DNA of 64,000 bases from an uncultured Pseudomonadota bacterium (GTDB lineage: Bacteria > Pseudomonadota > Gammaproteobacteria > Steroidobacterales > Steroidobacteraceae): the NCBI GenBank assembly GCA_903879335.1, contig CAIRLC010000005.1:1-64000 (forward strand), read 5' to 3'. The notes under the pieces are model-generated. The model was given only the letters and a program-made list of their open reading frames with translations, did no database searches and had not been told where the DNA came from. A program made the translations under genes and the position numbers. Below are positions 1 to 7,887 of this stretch, piece by piece. Position 1 is the first letter of the stretch; each line of letters opens with the position of its first letter.

Positions 1-354
1 GGTTTGTGATCGGTAGATCAGTCCTGTGCAATGGCGACACGCGAAGCCGTATTGCGGAAATAGATGCTGTGCGCGCCGTTGGCACTGTGGGCAAACGAAA
101 TAAGGTCGCGCACCACCTAAAGGGCATCTGTCCCATGCAAGGGTGATTGGGGCGTGTAATGGTTGTTCGCTGGCGCCACAAGGCGTTATGGCGGCGCGTG
201 ATGTCTTGAAGAGGATTTTGGCGCCATCGGCCCACTGTATGAGTGCTCGCCCGCCAGAATGGCGTATAGAAGCTCGTAACGCCCTAATCGTGATGCGACG
301 GCATTGGTTCAGGGTGGGTCTTGATGCCCGTCTGCCGCTACCGTAACCGCCCAT
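1..354 (-). CDS. Conserved zinc-ribbon hypothetical protein, partial (runs off left edge)
   Basis: An open frame starts at ATG 354 and stays open for 118 codons to the window edge, so the C-terminus is missing. The N-terminus MGGYGSGRR and the middle LGGARPYFVCPQC match a conserved uncharacterised family (typical start MGG.GSGR, then C..GG.RPWF.CP). Cys pairs CPQC and CRHC, about 20 residues apart, followed by GLIYRSQ, suggest one zinc ribbon. Function is unknown. In my experience of the family, members often sit on integrated elements, which suits the tRNA-derived repeats just to the right. GC is lower here than in the rest of the window. The family call rests on remembered sequence pattern, not a search. 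Confidence 0.6.
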   Translation of the reverse strand, partial: MGGYGSGRRASRPTLNQCRRITIRALRASIRHSGGRALIQWADGAKILFKTSRAAITPCGASEQPLHAPITLAWDRCPLGGARPYFVCPQCQRRAQHLFPQYGFACRHCTGLIYRSQT

Positions 355-499
355 AAATTAACCCGCCTAAGTGGAGAATATCGCTGTGTCGTAACTTGGT
401 GAAACAAGGGCTTAGCTGTGCCTAAGTGCTAAAATTATTCTCCAATTCGGCTCGGTAAGTGCGATTACAAACAATTAGTTAAGCTGACTATACGGTTAG

Positions 500-548
500 A
501 CTCTTAATCAATTGGTCGTAGGTTCGATCCCTACACGGCCCACCAATT
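500..548 (+). repeat. tRNA-Lys 3'-half fragment, direct repeat copy 1 (att-like)
   Basis: These 49 bases carry the anticodon loop (CTCTTAA, anticodon CTT), variable region, T-arm and acceptor end with CCA of a tRNA-Lys. The 5' half (D-arm and 5' acceptor strand) is absent, so this is not a functional tRNA. It matches 1345-1393 with a single difference in the T-loop. Integrases of many islands recombine into exactly this part of tRNA genes and leave such fragments as att sites. Confidence 0.8.
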
Positions 549-631
549 TCGCCATGAGATTTTCTTTTTTTCTTGCGCTCTTCGGCGTGTGAGCTCCTCT
601 TGTCAGTTGGCAATTCCCTTATTGCGAGCAG

Positions 632-649
632 TGTAATCGATCGATTACA
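632..649. promoter_or_regulatory. 18-bp perfect palindrome, probable toxin-antitoxin operator
   Basis: TGTAATCGATCGATTACA is its own reverse complement and ends 9 bases before the toxin ATG at 659. HigA/Xre-type antitoxins bind palindromes overlapping their own promoters, so this is the likely autoregulatory operator. I see no clear -35/-10 pair around it. Confidence 0.6.
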
Positions 650-658
650 ATTGCCAGC

Positions 659-958
659 ATGTACATCGTCCGTACGTTGCCGGAATTTGACGCTTGGTTA
701 AAAGGGTTGACGGACAAGATCGTGCAGCGTCGCCTGATTGTTCGCCTACGAAAAGCCGCGCATGGCAATTTGGGCGACGTGAAGTCAGTCGGTCGTGGCG
801 TATCGGAAATGCGTGAGCATTTTGGCGCCGGCTGGCGGATGTATTTCATCATGCGGAACGGTGAACTCGTAGTGATGTTAGGCGGTTGCAACAAGTCCTC
901 TCAATCCAGAGATGTTGCGACCGCACAGCGTCGAGCCGAGCGCATTTCTTGGGAGTGA
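659..958 (+). CDS. RelE/HigB-family toxin
   Basis: A 99-residue protein with the pattern of the addiction-module killer family (TIGR02683, RelE/ParE fold): FDAWLKGLTD near the start, then the basic helix RRLIVRLRKAAHGN, VGRGVSEMRE and a beta-strand end GWRMYFI...ELVVMLGGCNKSSQ. Relatives are ribosome-dependent mRNA interferases; activity here is inferred. The stop lies 4 bases before the antitoxin ATG, so the two are co-transcribed, toxin first, as in higBA. The pair sits inside tRNA-derived direct repeats, which suggests it was left by, or stabilises, a mobile element. Confidence 0.85.
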   Translation: MYIVRTLPEFDAWLKGLTDKIVQRRLIVRLRKAAHGNLGDVKSVGRGVSEMREHFGAGWRMYFIMRNGELVVMLGGCNKSSQSRDVATAQRRAERISWE

Positions 959-962
959 CACG

Positions 963-1265
963 ATGAAGCACAAAATGGTCAAGGCGAAAGATCTGCCGGA
1001 GTTCGACGCGGCAGAATATATGGATTCTGACGAAGCCATTGCGGAGTACCTAACTTTGGTGCTCGCAGAGAACGATGGCGCGTTGCTCGCCACTGCGCTT
1101 GGGGATATTGCTCGAGCTCGCGGCATGAGTCAGATCGCCGAATCCACGGGATTGGCGCGGGAAGCACTTTACAAGGCCCTGCGTCCAGGCTCCCAACCGC
1201 GCTTTGATACCGTCCATAAAGTCTGTGCCGCGCTAGGTGTGCGTTTGGTTGCCGAGACCGCCTAA
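963..1265 (+). CDS. HigA/Xre-family antitoxin
   Basis: A 100-residue partner of the upstream toxin, matching the addiction-module antidote family (TIGR02684). The helix-turn-helix lies at about residues 55-80 (RGMSQIAESTGLAREALYKAL) and is followed by the typical GSQPRFDTVHKVCAALGV end. I chose ATG 963, 4 bases after the toxin stop, over an in-frame ATG at 912 inside the toxin gene, because family members start near the MKHK/VKAKDLPEFD stretch. It should neutralise the toxin and repress the operon through the palindrome at 632-649. Confidence 0.85.
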   Translation: MKHKMVKAKDLPEFDAAEYMDSDEAIAEYLTLVLAENDGALLATALGDIARARGMSQIAESTGLAREALYKALRPGSQPRFDTVHKVCAALGVRLVAETA

Positions 1266-1344
1266 CAGTTACACACTTTGCTGCACACCGTCGTTTTTGC
1301 TTGATAACCTAGTAAAAAATAAGCCAGCTTAAAACAGCATCTTT

Positions 1345-1393
1345 ACTCTTAATCAATTGGTCGTAGGTTCGATACCTACACGGCCCACCAATT
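1345..1393 (+). repeat. tRNA-Lys 3'-half fragment, direct repeat copy 2 (att-like)
   Basis: Second copy of the 49-bp tRNA-Lys 3' end (48 of 49 identical to 500-548; C to A in the T-loop). Like the first copy it has no 5' half, so an intact tRNA-Lys must lie elsewhere, probably left of the window. The two copies enclose 796 bp holding only the toxin-antitoxin pair. From here to 1572 I see no gene. Confidence 0.8.
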
Positions 1394-1572
1394 CTCGTAA
1401 CGCGATTCGTCACACTGCTCTGTTGTGTGTGGCGTCGTGATGACGAGTGGCAGTAACCGCATTTAGCTATTGCCAAGCATCCTCGTGGTGGCAGAACGTG
1501 ACGGCGAGTAGGCTTCTTTATTGATAACCGCCATTGCGGCACTCACATCCGATGCCTAAGCTCGGCGCCGCT

Positions 1573-1731
1573 CTAGGCCGGGTTGTTACGCGTAAGCCGA
1601 TCCTTAAGTGTCACATCAATCCGAGTTTGCCATCCCTCAGCGGCGGCTCTAAACGCGTTGATGACATCCGGTGACAGCCGGATGGTTATCGAGACTTTGG
1701 TGATACTGACGTTGGCCGCACGATCGGACAC
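1573..1731 (-). pseudogene. BrnA-like antitoxin, C-terminal remnant
   Basis: Read from GTG 1731, 52 codons give ITKVSITIRLSPDVINAFRA followed by AEGWQTRIDVTLKDRLTRN. This is the ribbon-helix-helix end typical of BrnA-type antitoxins (VTLRLDPDVLxxFRxxGxGWQTRIN). BrnA proteins are usually about 80-100 residues, and neither an N-terminal part nor a BrnT toxin gene is visible, so I treat it as a remnant. A very short functional DNA-binding protein is not excluded. Confidence 0.5.
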
Positions 1732-1734
1732 TGA

Positions 1735-1941
1735 TTAAACGCTTTCGCTGTACGCGGCATGGATCATCGCAGCTAGTAGCTTGCCGTGCGCGATTGCCTC
1801 GAGAATCACGACATCAACCGTCGTTCCCTCTTCGGCGCACCTAATATGCGTATTCCAATAACCTGACACTTCTTCGGTGATGGACTTGTCCTATAAACGG
1901 ACTACCAGCATGTCGTCATCTTCGAAATAGGTGCTGTCCAT
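1735..1941 (-). pseudogene. DUF2283-like protein with in-frame stop
   Basis: From ATG 1941 the frame reads MDSTYFEDDDMLVVRL, a stop, then DKSITEEVSGYWNTHI and TTVDVVILEA. This is the DUF2283 pattern (Y-D/E-x-D-D-x-L-x-I/V-x-x-S-D-K ... V.ILEA). The premature TAG at codon 17 breaks it unless suppressed. It ends 3 bases before the BrnA-like frame, so the two were probably one small operon. With the neighbouring tRNA fragments this marks a decaying accessory region. Confidence 0.5.
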
Positions 1942-2246
1942 ATCTCTCACTCCGGAACAGTGAATCGATGCATCACCGCTATAAATAGGACTGAATGCTC
2001 GACGATGAGGACTGCGCAAATCAGATTATCGGGTCGATTCTAAAGGCAAGACCAGGAATCGCAGGTCAGGTCAATGGCGACTTGCGCAACGACGTCTAGA
2101 CGTGAAACACAACCAGTAATATTTTATCGCCGAAGAAGAGATTCGGCCGCGAATCATGTGTCTGGAGTTTTGCCTACCAACACGCCACTGAGGGTTTAAA
2201 TCAATCGCGCAGACATTGCTCTTGATCGATTGGAGAGCGTCCAGAC
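1942..2246. other. Intergenic, no convincing gene
   Basis: About 300 bases between the decayed fragments and the helicase stop. A 34-codon frame (1995-2099, plus strand) is the longest thing that starts with ATG, but it has no recognisable motif or ribosome binding site. I see no strong terminator for the helicase here. Confidence 0.5.
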
Positions 2247-3386
2247 TCAAGCTAAATTCGCGGGTCTTAATTCGCCGTTGATTAATCGTACACAATGCAA
2301 AGAAATTCCAAGTTCGTGCTCGTATCGACGGATTAAACGAGCCTCGGTGTCCGTGACGATGGATACCGCAGTTCCCTTTGAACCGGCACGTCCAGTTCGA
2401 CCAACTCGATGCAAATAAGCTTTGCTCATCGTCGGTACGTCGAGGTTAAAAACGTGAGTGATGCCCTGAACGTTCAGGCCACGCGCCGCGAGATCAGACG
2501 AGATCATGATCCGGATGGTTCCGTTACGAATGCCATCCATTGCCCGCTTCCGATCCATTTTGGAAAGTTCCGAATTCAAATCTGCGGCGGCAAGCTTGTG
2601 ATGGCTTAACTTCGCCGCAACTTGTTCTGCTACGTCATTGCGATGAACGAAGACGATGGATCGCGGCACATCGAAAGCATGCAGCAATTTACGCAAAATG
2701 TCCGGCTTGTCCCGACCCTCGCACACCAAGTAGAGATGTTCGATGTTTTCGTTAACTTCTGAAAGACTCGCTCGAAGCAGAGCTACGCTCGGGGCGAGCG
2801 ACTGCAACACCTCGCTCGTCTGTGACTCGATCGTTGCCGATGCAAAGACAAGTTGTCGGCCCGAAGGCGCGGCACTTTTGATCTTTTGGATCCAGTGCAG
2901 ACATTCATTGCTCAGCAATCGGTCGGCCTCATCGACGACAATGGCCCGCAGTTGGGCCGTCTTAAGTTTGCCGCGCTCAATGAGTTCGACGATGCGTCCC
3001 GGTGTTCCGACCACGACCTGCGGTTTGGCTTTAAGCTTATCAATCTGACGATCGGTCGCCGTGCCGCCGATGAGCAATACTGAGCGAATGCTGTAAGACG
3101 CATTTAACGCAAGTTCGCACGCTTGCCGATGGATCTGTATGGCTAATTCGTGGGTTGGTGCAACGATCACGAGCTGTGTCTCGGCCCGCGTCGGATCCAA
3201 CTTTGCAAATAGTGGTAGCAGATAGGCAAGAGTCTTGCCGGTGCCTGTCTCGGCCTGTAGATATAGATCTTGTCCGGCGTTGAGAGGCGGTATCGCTGCG
3301 ATCTGAATAGGGGTCGGCTCGCTAATGTCTTGCTTCGCTAGGGCAGCAATGAGTGCTGGTGGAATGGATAGTTCGGTGAACGTCAT
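2247..3386 (-). CDS. DEAD-box ATP-dependent RNA helicase
   Basis: A 379-residue cytoplasmic RNA helicase core. Visible motifs: Q-motif EPTPIQ (about 23-28), Walker A AETGTGKT (45-52), motif Ib VGTPGR (126-131), DEAD (152-155), SAT (183-185), then the second RecA domain with ARGLNVQG and HRVGRTGR (326-333). There is almost no C-terminal extension after the core, unlike DeaD, DbpA or SrmB, so it resembles minimal RhlE/RhlB-like helicases. A role in RNA unwinding (ribosome assembly or mRNA turnover) is family knowledge; the target is unknown. It stands alone, with 200 noncoding bases upstream. Confidence 0.9.
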   Translation of the reverse strand: MTFTELSIPPALIAALAKQDISEPTPIQIAAIPPLNAGQDLYLQAETGTGKTLAYLLPLFAKLDPTRAETQLVIVAPTHELAIQIHRQACELALNASYSIRSVLLIGGTATDRQIDKLKAKPQVVVGTPGRIVELIERGKLKTAQLRAIVVDEADRLLSNECLHWIQKIKSAAPSGRQLVFASATIESQTSEVLQSLAPSVALLRASLSEVNENIEHLYLVCEGRDKPDILRKLLHAFDVPRSIVFVHRNDVAEQVAAKLSHHKLAAADLNSELSKMDRKRAMDGIRNGTIRIMISSDLAARGLNVQGITHVFNLDVPTMSKAYLHRVGRTGRAGSKGTAVSIVTDTEARLIRRYEHELGISLHCVRLINGELRPANLA

Positions 3387-3584
3387 AGCATGAGACTCGC
3401 TGCAACCAGGACCACCGAAGCAGCCGTATGCGGCGGCTGGAGGCTAGGCCTACATGCTACCAGTATCCCTGACGACTCCTACGACGTCTTGCATCGCACT
3501 GTGGCGAGGTGCCGATAAGGCCTGACGGCTGGCCTGAAGGGGCTAGGACGTCAGCGTACTGGTGGCTTTGAGGGAACATAAGAC

Positions 3585-4922
3585 CTACTGAGTGAGTCGC
3601 AGCACAGCATCGGCAATCAAATTGAAACAAGTACTGAGCTGAGTCGAGTCTGCTGCGTAACAGTACATGCCCTGCGGTTGACTACTGTTATAGGTGTCTG
3701 AAACGCTCGAATTAGAAAAACGATTCAAAATATTGGCGCCATATTCTGAGGCGCCGTAGCCACAATAGGTTAACTCATTCGTCGTCAAGGCTGCCCCTAA
3801 GCCAACGGTCATCACGATCACGCCTTCGGACCGTGCGATATTGGCGACATTCTCGGCCATATTTCTCGCCGCCTTATTGACGTTACATTGGGTGTTCGTC
3901 ACCGGATTGCCACTCAGTGTGCGAAGGCCGTTATAGCCGGCGAGGGGGATTCCCCCGATCCCAAGCGTCGGAAGCGTCGCAATGTCTGAATAGGTACCTG
4001 TTTGGGTATTGAGCGCGGTGTTGGAATAAAGACGTGTCGCCCGTGCGGTAGCAGGGCCCCCGGTCTCTGAATAAAGATCACCCGTCACCGTGGCGTTACT
4101 GGGCACCCGGACGAAGGCCGCTGATACATCGTTTGGAGCGCCGTCGCTGAAAAATGCGATCACCCTAAGACTCGACCTCAAGTTCACAGGAATGGCGTCC
4201 AATTCACCGAGCGCACCCCGCAGCCCTTCGGCCTGCGCGGTACTGCCGGCGGCTTGTACGGCGTTAATCGCCGAGGTGACGTTCGCCAAATTGAAGCCGC
4301 GTGACACCGTCTTATCAATCGGTACGCTCACCAGGGCGCCCGACGCAAAGGTCAATACCCCCACCCGGTCACCGCCGACCCCTGCTGCGAAATGCTGAAC
4401 GAAGTTATTAATTGCAGCTGTTTTGAGGTTCGGTAGGGTGCTGGCGGGAATCGCTAAAGAGCCGGAGCTGTCCAGCACCAACATGACATCAATATCGCGG
4501 CGTACAGACGTTGCGCTAGCACTGACCAAAGTTGGGCCCGCTACGCCCAGAGCGCCCAAAAAGGTAATCGGCACGGTGGCGCTACCGGTGGCGACGACGG
4601 TCCAGTAACCACTGGCATTGTGAACCGCGGTCAACGAGACCGGTCCGAGTGTCGAGCCCATATAGCCGACTGGATAGTTCGCGTTGTAATACCGGGTCCC
4701 AGCGGTGATGGCTGCCGACGACCGATCGGCGTCCGAGGCGCCCGTGGCCAACGCCCGACCGGCGGCCAGAGAGGCCGCATCTAAGGCGTGCGATAGCTTG
4801 GCCCGAACTCCATAGGCACGGCCCGTATCAATCGCCAGGCCGACGATGCCAATCAGTACGATCAACATCAGTAGAAACATGATGGCAACGGCGCCCCGAC
4901 TATAAAAACGAATGCCTTGCAT
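3585..4922 (-). CDS. tadG: TadG-like pilus assembly protein with VWA domain
   Basis: The last gene of the Tad operon. N-terminal membrane segment (about 13-31, AIMFLLMLIVLIGIVGLAID) of the TadE/TadG type, then a von Willebrand A domain whose metal-binding motif DSSGS is at 151-155. I start it at ATG 4922 (AGGGAG about 9 bases upstream), giving 445 residues. A longer frame from 5030 would overlap the preceding gene by 95 bases and puts nonsense residues before the membrane segment. TadG-type proteins are envelope-anchored minor pilus components; a role at the base or in adhesion is likely but unproven. Confidence 0.85.
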   Translation of the reverse strand: MQGIRFYSRGAVAIMFLLMLIVLIGIVGLAIDTGRAYGVRAKLSHALDAASLAAGRALATGASDADRSSAAITAGTRYYNANYPVGYMGSTLGPVSLTAVHNASGYWTVVATGSATVPITFLGALGVAGPTLVSASATSVRRDIDVMLVLDSSGSLAIPASTLPNLKTAAINNFVQHFAAGVGGDRVGVLTFASGALVSVPIDKTVSRGFNLANVTSAINAVQAAGSTAQAEGLRGALGELDAIPVNLRSSLRVIAFFSDGAPNDVSAAFVRVPSNATVTGDLYSETGGPATARATRLYSNTALNTQTGTYSDIATLPTLGIGGIPLAGYNGLRTLSGNPVTNTQCNVNKAARNMAENVANIARSEGVIVMTVGLGAALTTNELTYCGYGASEYGANILNRFSNSSVSDTYNSSQPQGMYCYAADSTQLSTCFNLIADAVLRLTQ

Positions 4923-4935
4923 GACGGGACTCCCT

Positions 4936-5490
4936 CTAAAGGAGACTGATGGAATACAGGGGAATGACTGAGCTTGAGATATAGCCGGCGAGGGGCGTGT
5001 AATTGAACGAAGCCTCGGCGACATGAACAATTTCCCCCGTGGAGAGGGTCATCGGCAGCGCAACGGAGACGGAATTACCCGGCACTACGCAACCGGTGCC
5101 GGACCAGCCGGGACAAATGTAGACTCGACTGGCCTGAGACGGATCTCCTCCAGCCATACGGTTTTGCGACACTACGATCCCACGTCCATCGGAACGTCCG
5201 ACCAGGACCGTGATGTAAATCATCCCCTGTGTAGTGATTTTGAGCGGCGATGCGGTTGAGCTCGTCGCGCTGATGATGAAATCCGGGAGTGCGGGTGTGC
5301 GCGCGGCGAGGTTCGCCGATTCGCCGCTGATGCCGGTCAGAATATTCGCGAACTGTATTGCCCGTCCGTAGTCCACGACGCCGAATATAAGCAGAAGCAA
5401 AATCGGCAAGACAAGCGCGAATTCGATCAGGGCGTTTCCCCGACAGTGGCTTGGCCGAGAGACCGACAATAGGAAATTAATTTTCATCAC
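4936..5490 (-). CDS. tadE: TadE-like pseudopilin
   Basis: 184 residues with the TadE signature near the N-terminus: GNALIEFALVLPILLLLIFG, where the G-x(4)-E pattern marks a prepilin-peptidase site before the hydrophobic helix. The rest is a small, poorly conserved exported domain with one Cys pair (ICPGWSGTGC). TadE pseudopilins are needed for Flp fibre assembly in characterised Tad systems. The start overlaps the stop of the upstream TadE-like gene by 4 bases, and 13 bases separate its stop from tadG, so the genes are translated in series. Confidence 0.85.
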   Translation of the reverse strand: MMKINFLLSVSRPSHCRGNALIEFALVLPILLLLIFGVVDYGRAIQFANILTGISGESANLAARTPALPDFIISATSSTASPLKITTQGMIYITVLVGRSDGRGIVVSQNRMAGGDPSQASRVYICPGWSGTGCVVPGNSVSVALPMTLSTGEIVHVAEASFNYTPLAGYISSSVIPLYSISLL

Positions 5491-5930
5491 TCATTCCGAA
5501 TCGTCGTGCTGACGCTGAAGCTGTAGATGCCGTTCGGAAAGAAAGCGGCGATAAATCCGGTCATCAGAGTGGACGAGCAATTGACGGTCAGCACAATAAT
5601 GTCGGCTGACACACCGGAGGATTTCGGAGGTAGTGTGGTCACGCCGCCATTGGCATTGACGACGGCAATAGAGACTGTCGGGGATAAGGTGGTCCAGAGG
5701 CCCATGGACTGATCCTGGATTCGCGCAATTGCCGTGCTGTAGTCTCCATGGACGGCCGCGACGCGCGCGCCCTCACGAACCGCGTGCTGCATGGTCAGAT
5801 TGATATAGAGCAAATAACTGAAATCGAAAACCGCCGCGATCAGCGCGAAAAACATGGCGCTAATCAACGCGAATTCGACCAGTGCGACCCCACGGACCTT
5901 TGAATTCAAGATGATGCGATTGGCGTTCAT
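5487..5930 (-). CDS. Second TadE/TadF-like pseudopilin
   Basis: 147 residues from ATG 5930, which overlaps the tadC stop by one base (TGATG). Near the N-terminus KVRGVALVEFALISAMFFAL has the glycine and conserved glutamate of the TadE family, followed by a single membrane helix and a small periplasmic domain ending in a beta-rich stretch. By position it corresponds to TadE or TadF; two consecutive TadE-like genes are usual in Tad operons. Reading further upstream would add residues encoded inside tadC, so the shorter form is preferred. Confidence 0.85.
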   Translation of the reverse strand: MNANRIILNSKVRGVALVEFALISAMFFALIAAVFDFSYLLYINLTMQHAVREGARVAAVHGDYSTAIARIQDQSMGLWTTLSPTVSIAVVNANGGVTTLPPKSSGVSADIIVLTVNCSSTLMTGFIAAFFPNGIYSFSVSTTIRNE

Positions 5931-6877
5931 CACTGGCCCGATGTGAGGGTAGGCATCAGAGAGTGGTAGATGTTCAACATGGCCGGCCCCATCAGGACCA
6001 ACAACATGGCCGGGAAGACGCAAAACATCAGTGGGAAGAGAAGCTTTGTGGCCACTTTCGCCGCCTCTTCCTCTGCATTTTGGGCGCGCTTGGAGCGAAG
6101 TACTTCCGCATAGACCGTGAGTGATTCAGAGACGCTGGTGCCAAAACGCTCCGATTGAATCAGCATGGCGACTAAAAGGCCGATGTCATGCGTGCCTGCG
6201 CGTAACGCAAGATTGCGCAGAGCACGTTCACGACTGCTGCCGGCACGCATCTCTAGGGTCACGAGATGTAACTCTTCCGCGAGCGGCGGGCATTTCTCGA
6301 AGGACTCTGTCGACACTTTATCGATCGCGGAATCGAGCGATAAACCAGCCTCGACGCATACGGTAATAAGATCCAGTGCGTCCGGGAAATGCGCAACCAA
6401 GGTTTTTTGGCGAGCCTCAATCAATCGATTGAGCACAAAATTGGGTAAGAAATAACCCAATCCCGCACTGATGATGACGATGGAGAAGAGAATCGGACGC
6501 TCAATATGGCGTCCGGCCATTGCGATGACGGTCAGTGCAATGAGCGGAAGGAGAAACGTCAGTGCTGTTTTTGACGCGAAAAATATGACCGGCGCGCGTT
6601 CACTCCGCAGCCCTGCATTCATAAAACGGACACGTTCCGGAAAGTCCTGCCAGGTGCCCAAGGGTACGGAGAGTTGGGTCAGCAATCCCGCCAGATGCGC
6701 GAGCCGTGTTTTCCAGGCGATCATTGACGGGCTCGACGTATCGATGGCTTGGTCGTCGAAGATCGCCGCTAACCGGGCGCGAGTGTAGTCACCATGCCGG
6801 AACCGAGAAATTAGATAGAGCGCAGCGAGTGCCGCCGCGAAGACTGTGAAAAAGATCAGTATTTGAGTGGCAGACAT
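5930..6877 (-). CDS. tadC: Tad pilus inner-membrane platform protein TadC
   Basis: 315 residues with an N-terminal membrane helix, two central helices and a C-terminal helix flanking a GspF/T2SSF domain (about 165-300: ALDLITVCVEAGLSLDSAID, then RAGSSRERALRNLALR). TadC works with TadB as the inner-membrane platform onto which the TadA ATPase acts to polymerise Flp. 26 bases separate it from tadB and its stop overlaps the next gene. Confidence 0.9.
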   Translation of the reverse strand: MSATQILIFFTVFAAALAALYLISRFRHGDYTRARLAAIFDDQAIDTSSPSMIAWKTRLAHLAGLLTQLSVPLGTWQDFPERVRFMNAGLRSERAPVIFFASKTALTFLLPLIALTVIAMAGRHIERPILFSIVIISAGLGYFLPNFVLNRLIEARQKTLVAHFPDALDLITVCVEAGLSLDSAIDKVSTESFEKCPPLAEELHLVTLEMRAGSSRERALRNLALRAGTHDIGLLVAMLIQSERFGTSVSESLTVYAEVLRSKRAQNAEEEAAKVATKLLFPLMFCVFPAMLLVLMGPAMLNIYHSLMPTLTSGQ

Positions 6878-6903
6878 AAATTTTCTTCTGAGTTAGCCGA
6901 CGC

Positions 6904-7887
6904 TCAACTTTGGATCTTGATCGCGCGGGACATCCAAAAAATCCCAAGACACATCATCAGTAGAGCAGTGCCGACTAAGCGCCGGCCTAGGGGTTCATTG
7001 AAGAGAATGTCGAAAAATCCAGGATTGAGTACGTGTAGAACGAATCCCAATGCAAACGGGAGAAGAATGAGTATCCAGGCCGAGAGGCGTCCCTCGGCGG
7101 TGAGAATGCGAACTGAACGGCGGAACTTGGCTCGAGACCGCATCAACGTGGCGATTTTGGTCAGCAGCGCCGAGAGATTTCCTCCGGTGTCCCTTTGAAT
7201 CATCACCGCCAACACAAAGTGTCGAACGTCCTCGATGGGTACACGGTTCGCGAAATTTCCGAGTGCAAGCGTGTGATCCAACCCGAAATTGATCTCATCA
7301 AATGCGGTTTGAAATTCCGCGCAGATCGGTTCGGGCAACTCTTCTCCCGCCATTTTGAGCGCGCTTGGGAACGCATGGCCGGCTTGCATGGCCGCGGCCA
7401 GCATGTCGAGGGCTGCAGGCAGTTGTTCCTCAATCACGGCGAGACGATTGGATTTGCGCTGGATCAGCCAAAGGGTGGGGGCCAATAGGGCAGCGATCGC
7501 ACCTAGTATTGTGAATAAGGTCGCCGCATTTACGGCCAGCGTTCCGATAATCGCGAGGAACGACGCGATTACCGAGCCTCCCAGAAGCCGTGCCAGATTG
7601 AATTCGTATCCCGCCTGCAGAATCAATTGGTCAAGGAGAGCAAACCAGGGTAGATGACGTAATGTCGCGTCAAGCGTTGCTGAACCGGAGAGATTTCGCA
7701 GCTTCAGCAGTCCGGGGCCACTCGAGGGGGCTGCGATGCCTCGAATCGCACGGAGTCGTGGCTTCAACCGGCGGTGTTCGTTGGCAATCCAGCCCCTCCA
7801 GCCGGCCCTTAATCCGTCGAGCAGCAGAAGCACAGCGAAGAAGAGAAAGACAAGCCAGAGGTAAGAGGTATTGTCCATGATAGTCAC
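6904..7887 (-). CDS. tadB: Tad pilus inner-membrane platform protein TadB
   Basis: 327 residues: an N-terminal membrane helix (about 7-25), paired central helices, a T2SSF domain (about 175-290, [20 protein letters not shown] ... [12 protein letters not shown]) and a C-terminal helix. It is the TadB/CpaG partner of TadC. The start overlaps the tadA stop by 4 bases (ATGA), so translation is probably coupled. Another ATG three codons in is possible. Confidence 0.9.
   Translation of the reverse strand: MTIMDNTSYLWLVFLFFAVLLLLDGLRAGWRGWIANEHRRLKPRLRAIRGIAAPSSGPGLLKLRNLSGSATLDATLRHLPWFALLDQLILQAGYEFNLARLLGGSVIASFLAIIGTLAVNAATLFTILGAIAALLAPTLWLIQRKSNRLAVIEEQLPAALDMLAAAMQAGHAFPSALKMAGEELPEPICAEFQTAFDEINFGLDHTLALGNFANRVPIEDVRHFVLAVMIQRDTGGNLSALLTKIATLMRSRAKFRRSVRILTAEGRLSAWILILLPFALGFVLHVLNPGFFDILFNEPLGRRLVGTALLMMCLGIFWMSRAIKIQS

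Noticed and set aside
1309-1542. 77-codon minus-strand frame
   Set aside because: Its middle (GGPCRYRTYDQLIKS) is the antisense of the tRNA-Lys fragment, a known false protein call.
1995-2099. 34-codon plus-strand frame
   Set aside because: No ribosome site, motif or neighbour support.
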